Assembly: GCF_003952345.1 (NCBI RefSeq)
Contig: NZ_CP034433.1
Coordinates: 248,001-312,000 of the forward strand
Direction: 5' to 3'
Length of the DNA stretch: 64,000 nt
Origin: Iodobacter ciconiae
GTDB taxonomy: Bacteria > Pseudomonadota > Gammaproteobacteria > Burkholderiales > Chitinibacteraceae
The notes beneath the pieces are model-generated. The model worked only from the letters and a program-made list of their open reading frames with translations, had not been told where the DNA came from and did not search any database. The position numbers and the translations under genes are program-made. Within the stretch, counting starts at the first letter, position 1, and each line of letters begins with the position of its first letter. Of this stretch, positions 29,353 to 38,453 are shown one piece after another.

Positions 29353-30772
29353 ACAGATCATTTTGTTTTTCAATATTTGGCGCTTTTCCGCCTAGTGCTT
29401 TGTAAAGTGCAATCCAGTTGGCACTTTGTTCTCTTTGCAGGGTAAGCAGGCGGTTTTGGGCTGCGAGTTCGTAACGTTCTATTTCTGCTACTTGCAGCTG
29501 GCTGGCGCTGCCTGCTTTATAGAGTGCCTGGCTGGCTTTGAGCTGAACACGGGCAAGGTTGAGCTGGCGCTTCAGCACCTGGGTACGGCGCTGGCTGTCG
29601 TCCAGGCGCAGCATGTTTTCTTCGATTTCACGCACAGCCAGCCGAGCCTGCTGCTGATAGCTATGAATTGCTTGCTGATAGCGTGCTATAGCGGCGTCCT
29701 GCTTGGCGCTAAGCTCACCCGCATTAAACACGGGGATATTAAAATTGATGCCAAATGACCAATTGCGGCTACCCAGACTAAGGCCATCGCTAAGCTGGCA
29801 GCCCACACAAATCATGCCGAGTAAGGAGGCTGATGGATAACGGGCGACTTCTTTTACCGCCACTTCTGTTGCGGCTGTTTCCAGCAATAAGGCGGCATTT
29901 TTAATATCGGGGCGATCGGCGAGTACTTCGGCCGGAATGCTTTTGATTGATAGTGCAGGGCGGCTGGGCATCATGCCTGCCTCGGGGGCAAGCATGGTTT
30001 TAAGGGTATCCTCTTTCATGCCTGTCAAGGCCACGAGTGCTTTAAGAGTTACGCCACACTGGGTACTGATATCGCTGGCCTGAAAGCTGGCTTCGGCTTC
30101 TTCATGATCACTTTTGGCAGCATCCGTAACGCTGGCAAGGCCCACATCCAGCTTGCTGTGCATTAATCTGGCGCTGAGCATCTGAGATTGTAAAATACGC
30201 GTGGATATAGCCTCTTGCCCTTTGCAGGCCCGGTAAGCAGTTAAAGTATTTGCCACTTCTGCAGCAAGGCTGGCAGCAGCCAGCTCGTAGGCATTTTCAT
30301 TACTGCTCAGGTTGGCATAGACCCCTTGCCGGGCTGCGGCAATACCGCCCCAGAGATCGAGTTCCCAGCGCGCATCAAGCCCTGCATTGGCTGAGTTTTT
30401 GGCCGATTCTTTTTGTGGTAGTGTGTTCATGCTGCGGCTATAGCCTGCAGTGGCGCTGATATTGGGCCAGAGATGTGCGCCGATGGCGGCGGCTTCCGCT
30501 CGTGCTTCGATAATTTTAGCTTTGGCCTGAGCCATATTAGGGTGACTGGAGAGCGTGTGATCAAGTAAAGTATTCAGGCTTGCATCTTGCCAGCTTGCCC
30601 AGTTATTTTGCACGGATAGCTGGCTTTGCCTGGGGGCATTCCATTCGCTTGCTGCCGGTGCCAATTCTTCGGAAGAAGGCTTGGGAATATTGACTGCGCA
30701 GCCAGCAAGCAGGCTAAGGCTGGCTATCCAGTGTAGTTGCCTGATTATTTGACGGGGCAATGCAGACAGCAT
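29351..30772 (-). CDS. Outer-membrane efflux factor (NodT/OprM family lipoprotein)
   Basis: 473-residue TolC-like channel. A lipoprotein signal with lipobox LLAGC at about residues 21-25 anchors it to the outer membrane. The two repeats typical of the family are visible: ASWQDASLNTLLDHTLSSHP and ARAEAAAIGAHLWPNISATA in the first half, and FGINFNIPVFNAGELSAKQD in the second, each with long alpha-helical stretches. It is the promoter-proximal gene of the efflux operon. No regulator gene (TetR, MarR or two-component) is adjacent. Confidence 0.92.
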   Translation of the reverse strand: MLSALPRQIIRQLHWIASLSLLAGCAVNIPKPSSEELAPAASEWNAPRQSQLSVQNNWASWQDASLNTLLDHTLSSHPNMAQAKAKIIEARAEAAAIGAHLWPNISATAGYSRSMNTLPQKESAKNSANAGLDARWELDLWGGIAAARQGVYANLSSNENAYELAAASLAAEVANTLTAYRACKGQEAISTRILQSQMLSARLMHSKLDVGLASVTDAAKSDHEEAEASFQASDISTQCGVTLKALVALTGMKEDTLKTMLAPEAGMMPSRPALSIKSIPAEVLADRPDIKNAALLLETAATEVAVKEVARYPSASLLGMICVGCQLSDGLSLGSRNWSFGINFNIPVFNAGELSAKQDAAIARYQQAIHSYQQQARLAVREIEENMLRLDDSQRRTQVLKRQLNLARVQLKASQALYKAGSASQLQVAEIERYELAAQNRLLTLQREQSANWIALYKALGGKAPNIEKQNDL

Positions 30773-30854
30773 ACAAAACCTCAGGTAGCGGGTGGTTGGC
30801 GGGATCTATTTTTTGGTATGGTTTATGCGTGGCCGTATGCTAAAGGAGTCGCTT

Positions 30855-30911
30855 ATGTCAGGCAACAACGGTTTGAATTTTGTTCTTGGTATTTTTATTC
30901 TTACTAACTAA
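30855..30911 (+). CDS. Possible 18-residue small protein ahead of gmk
   Basis: An ATG six bases after a perfect AAAGGAG opens an 18-codon frame ending in TAA. The product is MSGNNGLNFVLGIFILTN, with a hydrophobic C-terminal half. It could be a genuine small membrane peptide, a leader peptide for gmk (156 bp downstream) or a chance match. The ribosome binding site is the only strong evidence. Confidence 0.3.
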   Translation: MSGNNGLNFVLGIFILTN

Positions 30912-31066
30912 GAAATATTATTACGTCCAATTTGAGCGCTTTATGTTCTAATTAACTGGCGAACGTCTCGTTTCGCCCCGGATGATGAATTTAATATGTG
31001 GCAAGCGCTCGCCTGATTTGGCGTCTAATGCTAATCTTCGTGTAGTTTTATTACAGGATTTGTTCG

Positions 31067-31684
31067 ATGGCAAAAGGTAATCTTTTTGTGGTGACTGCGC
31101 CTTCGGGTGCCGGGAAAACCACACTGGTCGCAGCGCTTCTTGCCGCAGACCAAAATGTACAGCTTTCAGTATCGTTCACCACTCGCACAGCGCGCCCAGG
31201 CGAAGTAAACGGGAAGGATTATCATTTTGTAAGCCGTGAAGTCTTTGAGCAAATGATTCATAACGGTGATTTTCTGGAGCATGCCGAGGTGTATGGTAAT
31301 TATTACGGCACTTCGCAAACATGGATTAATCAGGCTATTGATACTGGCAGCGATATTCTTTTAGAAATCGACTGGCAGGGTGCAGCGCAGGTTCGCCGTT
31401 TGTTTTCACAAGCTATTGGTTTGTTTATTTTACCACCTTCGGTAGAGATTTTAGAGCAGCGTTTAAAAAACCGTGGTAAAGACAGCGATGAAGTAATTGA
31501 GCGCCGGATGGCTGTTGCAAAAGAAGAAATCAGCCATGTTGAAGAATTTGATTATGTGATTGTGAACGAGCATATTGATGAAGCTGTGCGTGATATTGTA
31601 AGTATTGTAAGGTCTGAACGCCTTAAATTGCATTGCCAAAGTACGCGCCATCAAGTACTGATCAGTAGCTTAAAAGCTTCCTGA
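31067..31684 (+). CDS. gmk: Guanylate kinase
   Basis: Phosphorylates GMP to GDP. 205 residues, normal length. P-loop VTAPSGAGKTTLVAALL at the N-terminus, the GMP-binding SVSFTTRTARPGEVNGKDYHFV, and the ILLEIDWQGAAQVRRLF segment are all present, with a lid region NRGKDSDEVIERRM. The gene starts the gmk-rpoZ-spoT cluster seen in many proteobacteria, but its usual upstream neighbour yicC is 23 kb away here. Confidence 0.97.
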   Translation: MAKGNLFVVTAPSGAGKTTLVAALLAADQNVQLSVSFTTRTARPGEVNGKDYHFVSREVFEQMIHNGDFLEHAEVYGNYYGTSQTWINQAIDTGSDILLEIDWQGAAQVRRLFSQAIGLFILPPSVEILEQRLKNRGKDSDEVIERRMAVAKEEISHVEEFDYVIVNEHIDEAVRDIVSIVRSERLKLHCQSTRHQVLISSLKAS

Positions 31685-31858
31685 GTCATTGCCTGACGGC
31701 TTGTGCTTTCTTGGTCATATGCCTTATTTGATGGCTTGATGACTTATTTTTTGCAGCAGGCAGGCCAAGTTGCTGACCGATTGCATGGGTTTCTGATAGA
31801 ATCAAGGGTTAGTCGCACGATTGTGCGCATCATCCATATTATTTCCAGGGACAACGCC

Positions 31859-32065
31859 ATGGCTCGAGTTACCGTAGACGATTGCCTCAACCGCATCGAA
31901 AATCGTTTTGATTTGACTTTAGCAGCAGCTTATCGCGCTCGTCAGATTGCCAATGGTTCTACTCCACAGATTGAGCACAACGGCCGTGAAAAGCCGACTG
32001 TACTCGCACTGCGTGAAGTAGCTGCAGGTTTGGTTAGTCGCGACATTCTGATTAAGCGCTCTTAA
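31859..32065 (+). CDS. rpoZ: RNA polymerase omega subunit
   Basis: 68 residues from the ATG at 31859, which follows CCAGGGACAACGCC. The start [20 protein letters not shown] and the following [13 protein letters not shown] are the conserved omega core contacting the beta-prime subunit. The open frame reaches back to 31703, but those residues are not part of omega. It sits 175 bp after gmk and 52 bp before spoT. Confidence 0.97.
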   Translation: MARVTVDDCLNRIENRFDLTLAAAYRARQIANGSTPQIEHNGREKPTVLALREVAAGLVSRDILIKRS

Positions 32066-32074
32066 GCTTTTTGC

Positions 32075-32104
32075 GGCCCGGCAGGTTTGCCGGGCCTGTT
32101 TTAT
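32075..32104 (+). terminator. Hairpin terminator or attenuator between rpoZ and spoT
   Basis: GGCCCGGCA and TGCCGGGCC form a 9-bp G/C-rich stem with a GGTT loop, followed by TGTTTTATTTT. Partial readthrough would let rpoZ be made in excess over SpoT. Confidence 0.75.
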
Positions 32105-32117
32105 TTTGGGCCCTGTT

Positions 32118-34307
32118 ATGGAAATGTTGCTGGCGGATATTGATTTACCAGAATTGGCGAGTACCGCCCCGGATGTGTTCGCCGATGCTAATCGCTTTCT
32201 TTCCCTTAATGCCTCTTATTTAAAGCTGGAAGACCGGCAGTTTCTGGCTGCGGCTTTCTGCTTTGCTGATGCCTCGCACCGGGGCCAGGTCCGCCGCTCT
32301 GGCGAGCCTTATATTTCCCATCCTCTTGCCGTAGCCACTATTCTTACCCAGTGGAAGCTCGATGCTCAGGCGCTGGCTGGCGCTTTGCTGCACGATGTGA
32401 TGGAAGACAGCGGTGTTACCAAACTTGAGTTAACTGAAAAGTTTGGTAAAACAGTTGCCGAGCTGGTCGATGGCATGAGCAAAATCGACAAGCTAGAGTT
32501 TCAAAGTAAGGAAGAAGCACAGGCCGAGAATTTTCGCAAAATGCTGTTGGCGATGGCGCGCGATTTACGCGTAATGCTGATTAAGCTCGCTGATCGTTTG
32601 CACAATATGCGCACCATGGATGCGATGCGGGCAGATAAGCAAAAGCGAATTGCCCGTGAAACGATGGAAATCTACGCGCCAATTGCCAATCGGATTGGCC
32701 TCAATAGTGCGTATCAGGAATTAGACGATCTGGCATTTAAATATCTGCACCCTAATCGCTATGGTGTTTTATCCAAGGCATTAAAAGCTGCCCGGGGTAA
32801 TCGCCGCGAAGTGGTAGGTAAGATATTAGATTCGATTAAGGATAAACTGGCGGCGGCCAAAATTGAAGCCAGCGTAACGGGCCGCGAAAAAAACCTCTAT
32901 AGCATTTATCGAAAAATGCAGGAAAAGCAGCTTAGTTTTTCTGAAGTGCTGGATATCTACGCATTTAGAGTGATTGTAAAAGATGTGCCCACCAGCTATC
33001 TCACATTGGGCGCATTGCACGCATTGTTTAAGCCGATTCCTGGTAAATTTAAAGACTATATTGCGATTCCAAAAGCGAATGGCTATCAGAGCTTGCATAC
33101 CACGCTATTTGGCCCCTATGGCACGCCGATTGAGATCCAGATTCGCTCGGGCGATATGCACCGTATTGCCGATGCGGGTGTGGCCAGCCACTGGATGTAT
33201 AAAAGCGGGGATGAAGGTTTTTCTGATGTACAGAAAAAAACTCATCAATGGCTGCAATCTTTATTGGAAATGCAAACCGAATCAGGTGATGCGGTTGAGT
33301 TTCTAGAGCATATTAAAGTCGATTTATTCCCCGATCAGGTATATGTCTTTACGCCTAAGGGCAAGATTTTTAATATGCCAGCAGGCTCCTGCTGCGTTGA
33401 TTTTGCCTATGCCGTGCATTCGGATATTGGCGATAGTTGTATTGCTGCAAAAATTAATCATGAATTAGTGCCATTACGTACCCGCTTAAAAAACGGTGAT
33501 CAGGTAGAAATCGTCTCTGCTGTGCATGCGCGTCCTAACCCATCGTGGCTAACGTTTGTAACTACGGGTAAGGCTCGCTCGCATATTCGTCATTTTCTTA
33601 AAAGCCTGCGCTTTGAAGAGTCCGTCTTACTGGGAGACCGCTTATTGGCTCAGGGCTTTGCCAGTTTAAATCAGCCTTTGCAGCTGGTGAGTGACGATGT
33701 ATGGGAGCGTTATCTAAAAGAAAATGGCGAAAAATCCCGTGAAGTAGTGAAAGCCGAATTAGGCCTTGGTAAACGGCTGGCTATGGTTGTGGCCAAGCGC
33801 CTGTTGCAATTGGCAGGTAACTGGCAGGAAGAATTAGCAGGCGGGCGTAAAACTGCTGCTGTGGCTGTGCGTGGCAGTGAAGGCATGGCGATTCAATGCG
33901 CGCGATGCTGCAACCCGATTCCAGGGGACCCCATTTTGGGCTTTGTTAAAAAAGACCAGGGCTTGGTGATCCATACTCACGATTGCCCGCAAATTGCCCA
34001 TGGCCGTATCGATAGCGAGAAGCTGATTGATGTGGAATGGGATGCCGATGTGAATCGCCTGTTTGATGTGCCTGTGCGCATTCTGGCGCAAAACGACAGA
34101 GGCACTCTGGCAGCAATTGCTATGGCGATTGCCGATGCCGATGCGAATATTACGGCGGTGGCGACTCAGGAGCCGGAGGGTTTCTCCGAGCGCTATATGC
34201 AGATTCAGTTTACGCTGCAGGTGAGTAATCGCACGCATCTGGCCAAGGTTATGAAAAACCTGCGTCAATTGCCATCAGCGTACCGTATTCAAAGAATGCG
34301 CACTTAG
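32118..34307 (+). CDS. spoT: Bifunctional (p)ppGpp synthetase/hydrolase (Rel/SpoT)
   Basis: Makes and breaks the stringent-response alarmone. From the ATG at 32118 the protein has 729 residues. The hydrolase HD domain is intact (YISHPLAVATILTQW, ALLHDVMEDSG, IKLADRLHNMRTM), so it can degrade ppGpp. The synthetase part has DYIAIPKANGYQSLHTTLFG and EIQIRSGDMHRIADAGVASH. A TGS domain (YVFTPKGKIFNMPAGSCCVD) and a C-terminal ACT domain follow. Another in-frame ATG at 32124 is possible. Confidence 0.96.
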   Translation: MEMLLADIDLPELASTAPDVFADANRFLSLNASYLKLEDRQFLAAAFCFADASHRGQVRRSGEPYISHPLAVATILTQWKLDAQALAGALLHDVMEDSGVTKLELTEKFGKTVAELVDGMSKIDKLEFQSKEEAQAENFRKMLLAMARDLRVMLIKLADRLHNMRTMDAMRADKQKRIARETMEIYAPIANRIGLNSAYQELDDLAFKYLHPNRYGVLSKALKAARGNRREVVGKILDSIKDKLAAAKIEASVTGREKNLYSIYRKMQEKQLSFSEVLDIYAFRVIVKDVPTSYLTLGALHALFKPIPGKFKDYIAIPKANGYQSLHTTLFGPYGTPIEIQIRSGDMHRIADAGVASHWMYKSGDEGFSDVQKKTHQWLQSLLEMQTESGDAVEFLEHIKVDLFPDQVYVFTPKGKIFNMPAGSCCVDFAYAVHSDIGDSCIAAKINHELVPLRTRLKNGDQVEIVSAVHARPNPSWLTFVTTGKARSHIRHFLKSLRFEESVLLGDRLLAQGFASLNQPLQLVSDDVWERYLKENGEKSREVVKAELGLGKRLAMVVAKRLLQLAGNWQEELAGGRKTAAVAVRGSEGMAIQCARCCNPIPGDPILGFVKKDQGLVIHTHDCPQIAHGRIDSEKLIDVEWDADVNRLFDVPVRILAQNDRGTLAAIAMAIADADANITAVATQEPEGFSERYMQIQFTLQVSNRTHLAKVMKNLRQLPSAYRIQRMRT

Positions 34308-34339
34308 CCCTGTCTATTTTTAACTGCCGAATACAATAT

Positions 34340-34540
34340 ATGAATATTTCGATTAATGGTGAAGCACGCGAATTCGATGCACCACTCACTCTGCTTGATT
34401 TGATTAATTTGCTTGAGCTTAAAGGTAAACGCATTGCTATCGAGCAAAATGGTGAAATCGTTCCTAAAAGCCAGCATGGCACAACGTTTTTAAACGAAGG
34501 TGACGTTTTGGAAATGGTTGTGGCGGTGGGCGGAGGTTAA
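34340..34540 (+). CDS. thiS: ThiS sulfur carrier protein
   Basis: 66-residue ubiquitin-like protein that carries sulfur as a C-terminal thiocarboxylate for thiazole synthesis. It starts MNISINGEAREFDAPLTLLD and ends in VVAVGGG, the required Gly-Gly tail, with no extra residues. thiG follows by 65 bp, so the pair acts in one step. No thiO, thiE or TPP riboswitch is visible in the 32 bp upstream. Confidence 0.95.
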   Translation: MNISINGEAREFDAPLTLLDLINLLELKGKRIAIEQNGEIVPKSQHGTTFLNEGDVLEMVVAVGGG

Positions 34541-34605
34541 TCAGGAATGAGGCGTCAGGGGCTGGCTGTTAGTTAAGATCTAAATCCTAACAAGAAGAGG
34601 CGTAT

Positions 34606-35394
34606 ATGTCGGATCAATTTCAAATTGCGGGCCAGGTTTATCAATCAAGATTGATTGTGGGTACTGGTAAATATAAAGATTTCCGAGAAACACGTGCAGC
34701 GGTAGATGCCTCTGGCGCTGAAATTATTACGGTTGCGATTCGCCGTGTGAATATTGGGCAGGATGCGAGCCAGCCATCTTTACTCGATTTTTTACCGCCG
34801 TCGCAATTTACCTATTTGCCAAATACAGCAGGCTGTTACAACGCCACCGATGCTGTGCGTACTTTGCGCTTGGCGCGTGAATTACTTGATGGACATAAGC
34901 TGGTTAAACTTGAAGTGCTGGGTGATGCTGATACGCTGTATCCCAACGTGCGCGAAACGCTGATTGCGGCGGAAACGCTGGTTAAAGAAGGCTTCGATGT
35001 GATGGTTTACACTTCGGATGATCCGATTGTAGCTAAAGAGTTAGAAGACATTGGCTGTTGTGCCATCATGCCTTTAGCATCTTTAATTGGCTCGGGCATG
35101 GGCATCTTAAACCCGTGGAATCTGCGCCTGATTATTGAATCGGCCAAAGTGCCGGTGCTGGTCGATGCTGGCGTAGGTACGGCGTCCGATGCGGCAATTG
35201 CCATGGAATTAGGTTGCGATGGCATTTTGATGAACACCGCGATTGCCGGGGCAAAAGATCCTGTACTGATGGCAAGGGCGATGAAGCTGGCAGTGATGGC
35301 TGGGCGAGATGCCTTTTTAGCAGGCCGTATCCCAAGAAAGCTTTATACCGCAGACCCAAGCTCACCGGTTTCTGGCTTGATTGCTGCGAAGTAA
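34606..35394 (+). CDS. thiG: Thiazole synthase
   Basis: Condenses deoxyxylulose phosphate, dehydroglycine and ThiS-borne sulfur into the thiazole moiety of thiamine. 262 residues, TIM-barrel. The start [40 protein letters not shown] and the [14 protein letters not shown] segment with the Schiff-base lysine are visible, as are the phosphate-binding [16 protein letters not shown] and [14 protein letters not shown]. An AAGAAGAGG site precedes the ATG. Confidence 0.97.
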   Translation: MSDQFQIAGQVYQSRLIVGTGKYKDFRETRAAVDASGAEIITVAIRRVNIGQDASQPSLLDFLPPSQFTYLPNTAGCYNATDAVRTLRLARELLDGHKLVKLEVLGDADTLYPNVRETLIAAETLVKEGFDVMVYTSDDPIVAKELEDIGCCAIMPLASLIGSGMGILNPWNLRLIIESAKVPVLVDAGVGTASDAAIAMELGCDGILMNTAIAGAKDPVLMARAMKLAVMAGRDAFLAGRIPRKLYTADPSSPVSGLIAAK

Positions 35395-35399
35395 ACAAA

Positions 35400-35633
35400 T
35401 AAATAAACCCAAATCTTGAACCACGGAGTGAATGAGAACACGGAGTTTCACGGAGAAAAATAGTTTTGAATTGAGTTGTTGCTTTTGGAGTCTGGAGAGC
35501 ATTGCCGTTGCTGTGGTTTTTGAGCTTCTTTGAAGTACTCAAGGGTAAGAAAGTGAATCAGGGTGTGCTGATGAGGTGTAGTCAGTTTTCTCTGTGTTCT
35601 CCGTGGTTAAAGATTTTGGTTTTATTAAAAAAA
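35400..35633. repeat. MITE-like element with repeat B as terminal inverted repeats
   Basis: Begins AAACCCAAATCTTGAACCAC (reverse B) and ends with CTCCGTGGTTAAAGATTTTG followed by GTTTT (forward B). The ends pair over about 24 bases with a few mismatches, enclosing about 125 bp of unrelated sequence without a credible gene. It lies between thiG and its terminator. Confidence 0.65.
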
Positions 35634-35651
35634 TAGCTTTCATTAGAAAAT

Positions 35652-35674
35652 ACGCCGCACGATGCGGCGTTTTT
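35652..35674 (+). terminator. Terminator before trmB
   Basis: ACGCCGCA / TGCGGCGT stem with a CGA loop, followed by TTTTG. It probably ends the thiSG transcript, displaced downstream by the repeat B element. Confidence 0.85.
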
Positions 35675-35693
35675 GTTTGCAAGGAATTGAGAA

Positions 35694-36374
35694 ATGGAAA
35701 ACCCAAATTATATGCGCCGTATTCGTAGCTTTGTGCTGCGCCAAGGGCATTTATCCTCGGGCCAGGAGCGTGCAATCGCTGAATTTGGCGAGAAGTTTTG
35801 TATTGAATATCAGCCTGGGTTAATTGATCTGGATGCTGCATTTGGCCGCTCAGGCCCCAAAATTCTGGAAATTGGCTTTGGCATGGGCGGTCCAACGGCT
35901 GAAATTGCCACGCATAAGCCAGAAACGGATTATCTGGGGGTGGAAGTACATACGCCGGGTGTGGGGAGCTTGCTTAAACTATTGGGGGAGCAGGGCCTGC
36001 AAAATGTACGCATTGTGCAGCATGATGCAGTTGAAGTACTGGAGAAAATGCTGGGCGCTGATAGCCTGGATGGCGTGCATATTTTCTTCCCTGATCCCTG
36101 GCATAAAAAACGCCACAATAAGCGCCGCCTGATTCAGCCAGATTTAGTGAAGCTACTGTGCTCACGCATTAAAAGCGGTGGTTATGTGCATTTGGCGACT
36201 GATTGGGAAGATTACGCGATCCAGATGCTGGAAGTCTTATCCAATGAGCCTGGTTTAAAAAATACGGCAGACACCTACGCCGAGCGCCCGGATTATCGCC
36301 CGCTGACCAAGTTTGAAAACCGTGGTATCAAGCTTGGTCATGGTGTTTGGGATTTGGTGTTCCGTAAGATTTAA
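35694..36374 (+). CDS. trmB: tRNA (guanine-N7)-methyltransferase
   Basis: Methylates G46 of tRNA using S-adenosylmethionine. 226 residues. The SAM-binding motif is [16 protein letters not shown] (about residues 60-75), followed by [13 protein letters not shown], then the family hallmark [20 protein letters not shown] with catalytic aspartate, and the C-terminal [17 protein letters not shown]. The ATG at 35694 has AAGGAATTGAGAA upstream. Confidence 0.97.
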   Translation: MENPNYMRRIRSFVLRQGHLSSGQERAIAEFGEKFCIEYQPGLIDLDAAFGRSGPKILEIGFGMGGPTAEIATHKPETDYLGVEVHTPGVGSLLKLLGEQGLQNVRIVQHDAVEVLEKMLGADSLDGVHIFFPDPWHKKRHNKRRLIQPDLVKLLCSRIKSGGYVHLATDWEDYAIQMLEVLSNEPGLKNTADTYAERPDYRPLTKFENRGIKLGHGVWDLVFRKI

Positions 36375-36555
36375 ATTATTTTCTTAGCTGGTGAGATGAT
36401 TCAGGCATTTGCAGGGTGGATGAAATCCACCTTGATCATTTCATATGCATAAGGTGGTTTTTACCCGGTTATATGATTAACGTTGATAAGGTAAAAGTGG
36501 CTCCCCAATATTCCCTCTTTTTCTACGCTTAATAGTTTATTTCGCAGAAAATAGC

Positions 36556-36582
36556 TTTATTTTTCCTGATTCTTGCCGATAA
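36556..36582 (+). promoter_or_regulatory. FliA (sigma-28) promoter of the flgP-flgT operon
   Basis: The -10 element GCCGATAA (36575-36582) matches the sigma-28 consensus at all 8 positions. Eleven bases upstream, TTTATTTT (36556-36563) matches TAAAGTTT at 5 of 8. It is 90 bp before the flgP-like start, supporting a flagellar role for the operon. The remainder of the 297-bp gap after trmB holds no gene that I can see. Confidence 0.7.
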
Positions 36583-36671
36583 CGCAGTGAAGGGCTTGGT
36601 CTTTAGTCAGATTATGAAGGCTGGCCGTTATGCTAAAGTAAATTCGGCTCTAAAAAGAAGGCGGTATAAAA

Positions 36672-37085
36672 ATGCGGATCAAACGTACACTGGTGTTACT
36701 GGTCGCTTTACTGGCCTGTTCAGGGACATCATATGCAGAAGAAGGCCTGGTCTCTGTGGCGGGTTATGGAGCGCCGCCCCAAATTGAAGGTTTGTCTGGT
36801 GCCCAGCGCCGCCTGATGTCGATGCGTGCCTCAAAGCTGGATGCTTATCGTGCACTGGCAGAAATGGTGCAGGGCTTTAGATTGGCAGGCAACAGCACGG
36901 TAGCCGCTTTGGCGGTGCAAAATGATAGCTTTCGTATTTATGTCGATGCCTATCTGCGTGGCGCACGGGTTGTCTCGATGAATGCCCTGCCTGAGGGCGC
37001 TTATGAAACCGTATTAGAGCTGGATATGTCTAAGCTGGTAAGTGAGTCATCGAATCAGAATAATTTTGCGATGCGGGGCCGTTAA
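36672..37085 (+). CDS. flgP: FlgP-like (LPP20 family) flagellar outer-membrane protein
   Basis: 137 residues with an N-terminal signal (KRTLVLLVALLAC); LLAC could be a lipobox with Cys16, or cleavage may occur after TSYA. The core, RRLMSMRASKLDAYRALAEM followed by VQGFRLAGNSTV, is the LPP20/FlgP pattern, where FlgP forms part of a ring around the flagellar rotor in Vibrio and Campylobacter. The start has AGAAGG upstream. The next gene is FlgT-like and directly adjacent, and a FliA-type promoter precedes both. Confidence 0.8.
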   Translation: MRIKRTLVLLVALLACSGTSYAEEGLVSVAGYGAPPQIEGLSGAQRRLMSMRASKLDAYRALAEMVQGFRLAGNSTVAALAVQNDSFRIYVDAYLRGARVVSMNALPEGAYETVLELDMSKLVSESSNQNNFAMRGR

Positions 37086-38453
37086 TTGATTAAAGCCTGC
37101 GTGCTCTTGCTACTGGCCTTAAATACCTCTGCCGCAGAAATTGAAGGTTTATCTGCAATTGGTGTGGGAGGAATCCCCATGGCAAGGCAGGAGGCAATTC
37201 AGGACGCCCTGATGCAGGCCTCCTTATGGAGCGGGGCTAAGATTGAGGCGAGTAGCCACGTTGAAAATGGCCGGGTCAGCGAGTTGCAGCGTGTCTATCC
37301 GGTTCAAAGTCTGGACCGGTATCAATTATTACGGGAATGGCGTGAAGGTAGCTTTTACCATGTAATGATTGAGACAGACCCAAAACCAGTACCTGTTGCC
37401 GGGGACAAAATCGCAGCCTCTACTCCAGCTGCAGTGCTTGCAAGCACTGTTGCAACAGCTGCTGGGGCGCAAAGTGTGGGGGGGGGCAGGTCCGCATCGG
37501 CCCGTGAATGCCCGCAATCTGACTTTGCCTATCGTAAAAAACTGCTGCTTGCGCATTTCCAGCTGCAAAATCCTGTTGATGCCAATGATATTTCCCATTT
37601 TCAGGATGGCATGCAGCAAGAGCTCAGCCGCATGTTATCCGCATCAGATCGTTATCTGCCCCAGCGTACAGTAAATGAAGCCGCTTTTAATTTGCAGCCC
37701 GGCTTTTATGATCCGGTATTGCAACCGGAACGGGTCAGAGAACTGGCGCGTCGTTATGGCACTCAGTTTGTTGTGGGGGGGGTGGTTCGAGATCTGGCTG
37801 CTTACGGTGATCAGATAGGTCTGGCTTGGGGGGGAGACATTCGTACTGGTGAGCGTAAAATGGGGCCCAGTATTCCTATGCTCAGGTTTCATGGCTGGAT
37901 GCCGGCAATGGCCGAGTTAAGCGTTAAAACCGGCCCTTCTTCACGCCGTTTTGAGGCCGATGTTTATGTATTTGACGGAGCCAGCGGGGCATTGTTAAAG
38001 CAGCAGCGCTTTGCCGATTCGGCCAGCGGAAATGTGATGCAAAGCAGGGATAGTGTTTTTGGTTCACGCCGGTTTTATGAAACCGATTTTGGCAAAATAG
38101 TTGAGCAGCAGCTTGGGCAGATTGTGGCGGGTGTTGATGATGTTTTAGCTTGTCAGGCCTTTGCTGCAAGGATCAGCCGGGTGGAAAAAGATCGGATTTA
38201 TATTGATGCGGGCAGTACGGCAAGGCTTAGTAAAGGCGATAAGTTGCAGCTGTTCAAGGTCAGTGGTCCCCATCAATTGGTTGCGGCAGTGAATGGCGAT
38301 AGCAGCATGTCACTGGGGACACCAGAGGCACTGCTAAGTGCAGTAACCATTACTCAAGTGCAGCCTTTGTTTGCTATTGCTATTTTAGAAAACGGCAGTA
38401 TTCGTCCGGAAGTTGGCGATTACGTGCGTTTTAGTATGAAGGAATCACGATGA
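37086..38453 (+). CDS. flgT: FlgT-like flagellar H-ring protein
   Basis: 455 residues with a signal peptide (ACVLLLLALNTSAAE). The N-terminal domain (ARQEAIQDALMQASLWSGAK, ending in DRYQLLREWREG) matches FlgT_N. The middle domain has DRYLPQRTVNEAAFNLQPGF and FVVGGVVRDLA, and the C-terminal SH3-like domain has RISRVEKDRIYIDAGSTARL. In Vibrio, FlgT builds the H-ring and helps recruit the stator. A TTG start abuts the flgP stop. Runs of 9, 8 and 7 G residues lie in the coding sequence at 37478, 37775 and 37828. It overlaps the next gene by 4 bases. Confidence 0.8.
   Translation: MIKACVLLLLALNTSAAEIEGLSAIGVGGIPMARQEAIQDALMQASLWSGAKIEASSHVENGRVSELQRVYPVQSLDRYQLLREWREGSFYHVMIETDPKPVPVAGDKIAASTPAAVLASTVATAAGAQSVGGGRSASARECPQSDFAYRKKLLLAHFQLQNPVDANDISHFQDGMQQELSRMLSASDRYLPQRTVNEAAFNLQPGFYDPVLQPERVRELARRYGTQFVVGGVVRDLAAYGDQIGLAWGGDIRTGERKMGPSIPMLRFHGWMPAMAELSVKTGPSSRRFEADVYVFDGASGALLKQQRFADSASGNVMQSRDSVFGSRRFYETDFGKIVEQQLGQIVAGVDDVLACQAFAARISRVEKDRIYIDAGSTARLSKGDKLQLFKVSGPHQLVAAVNGDSSMSLGTPEALLSAVTITQVQPLFAIAILENGSIRPEVGDYVRFSMKESR

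Noticed and set aside
34308..34339. TPP riboswitch before thiS
   Set aside because: Only 32 bases separate spoT from thiS, too few for the element.
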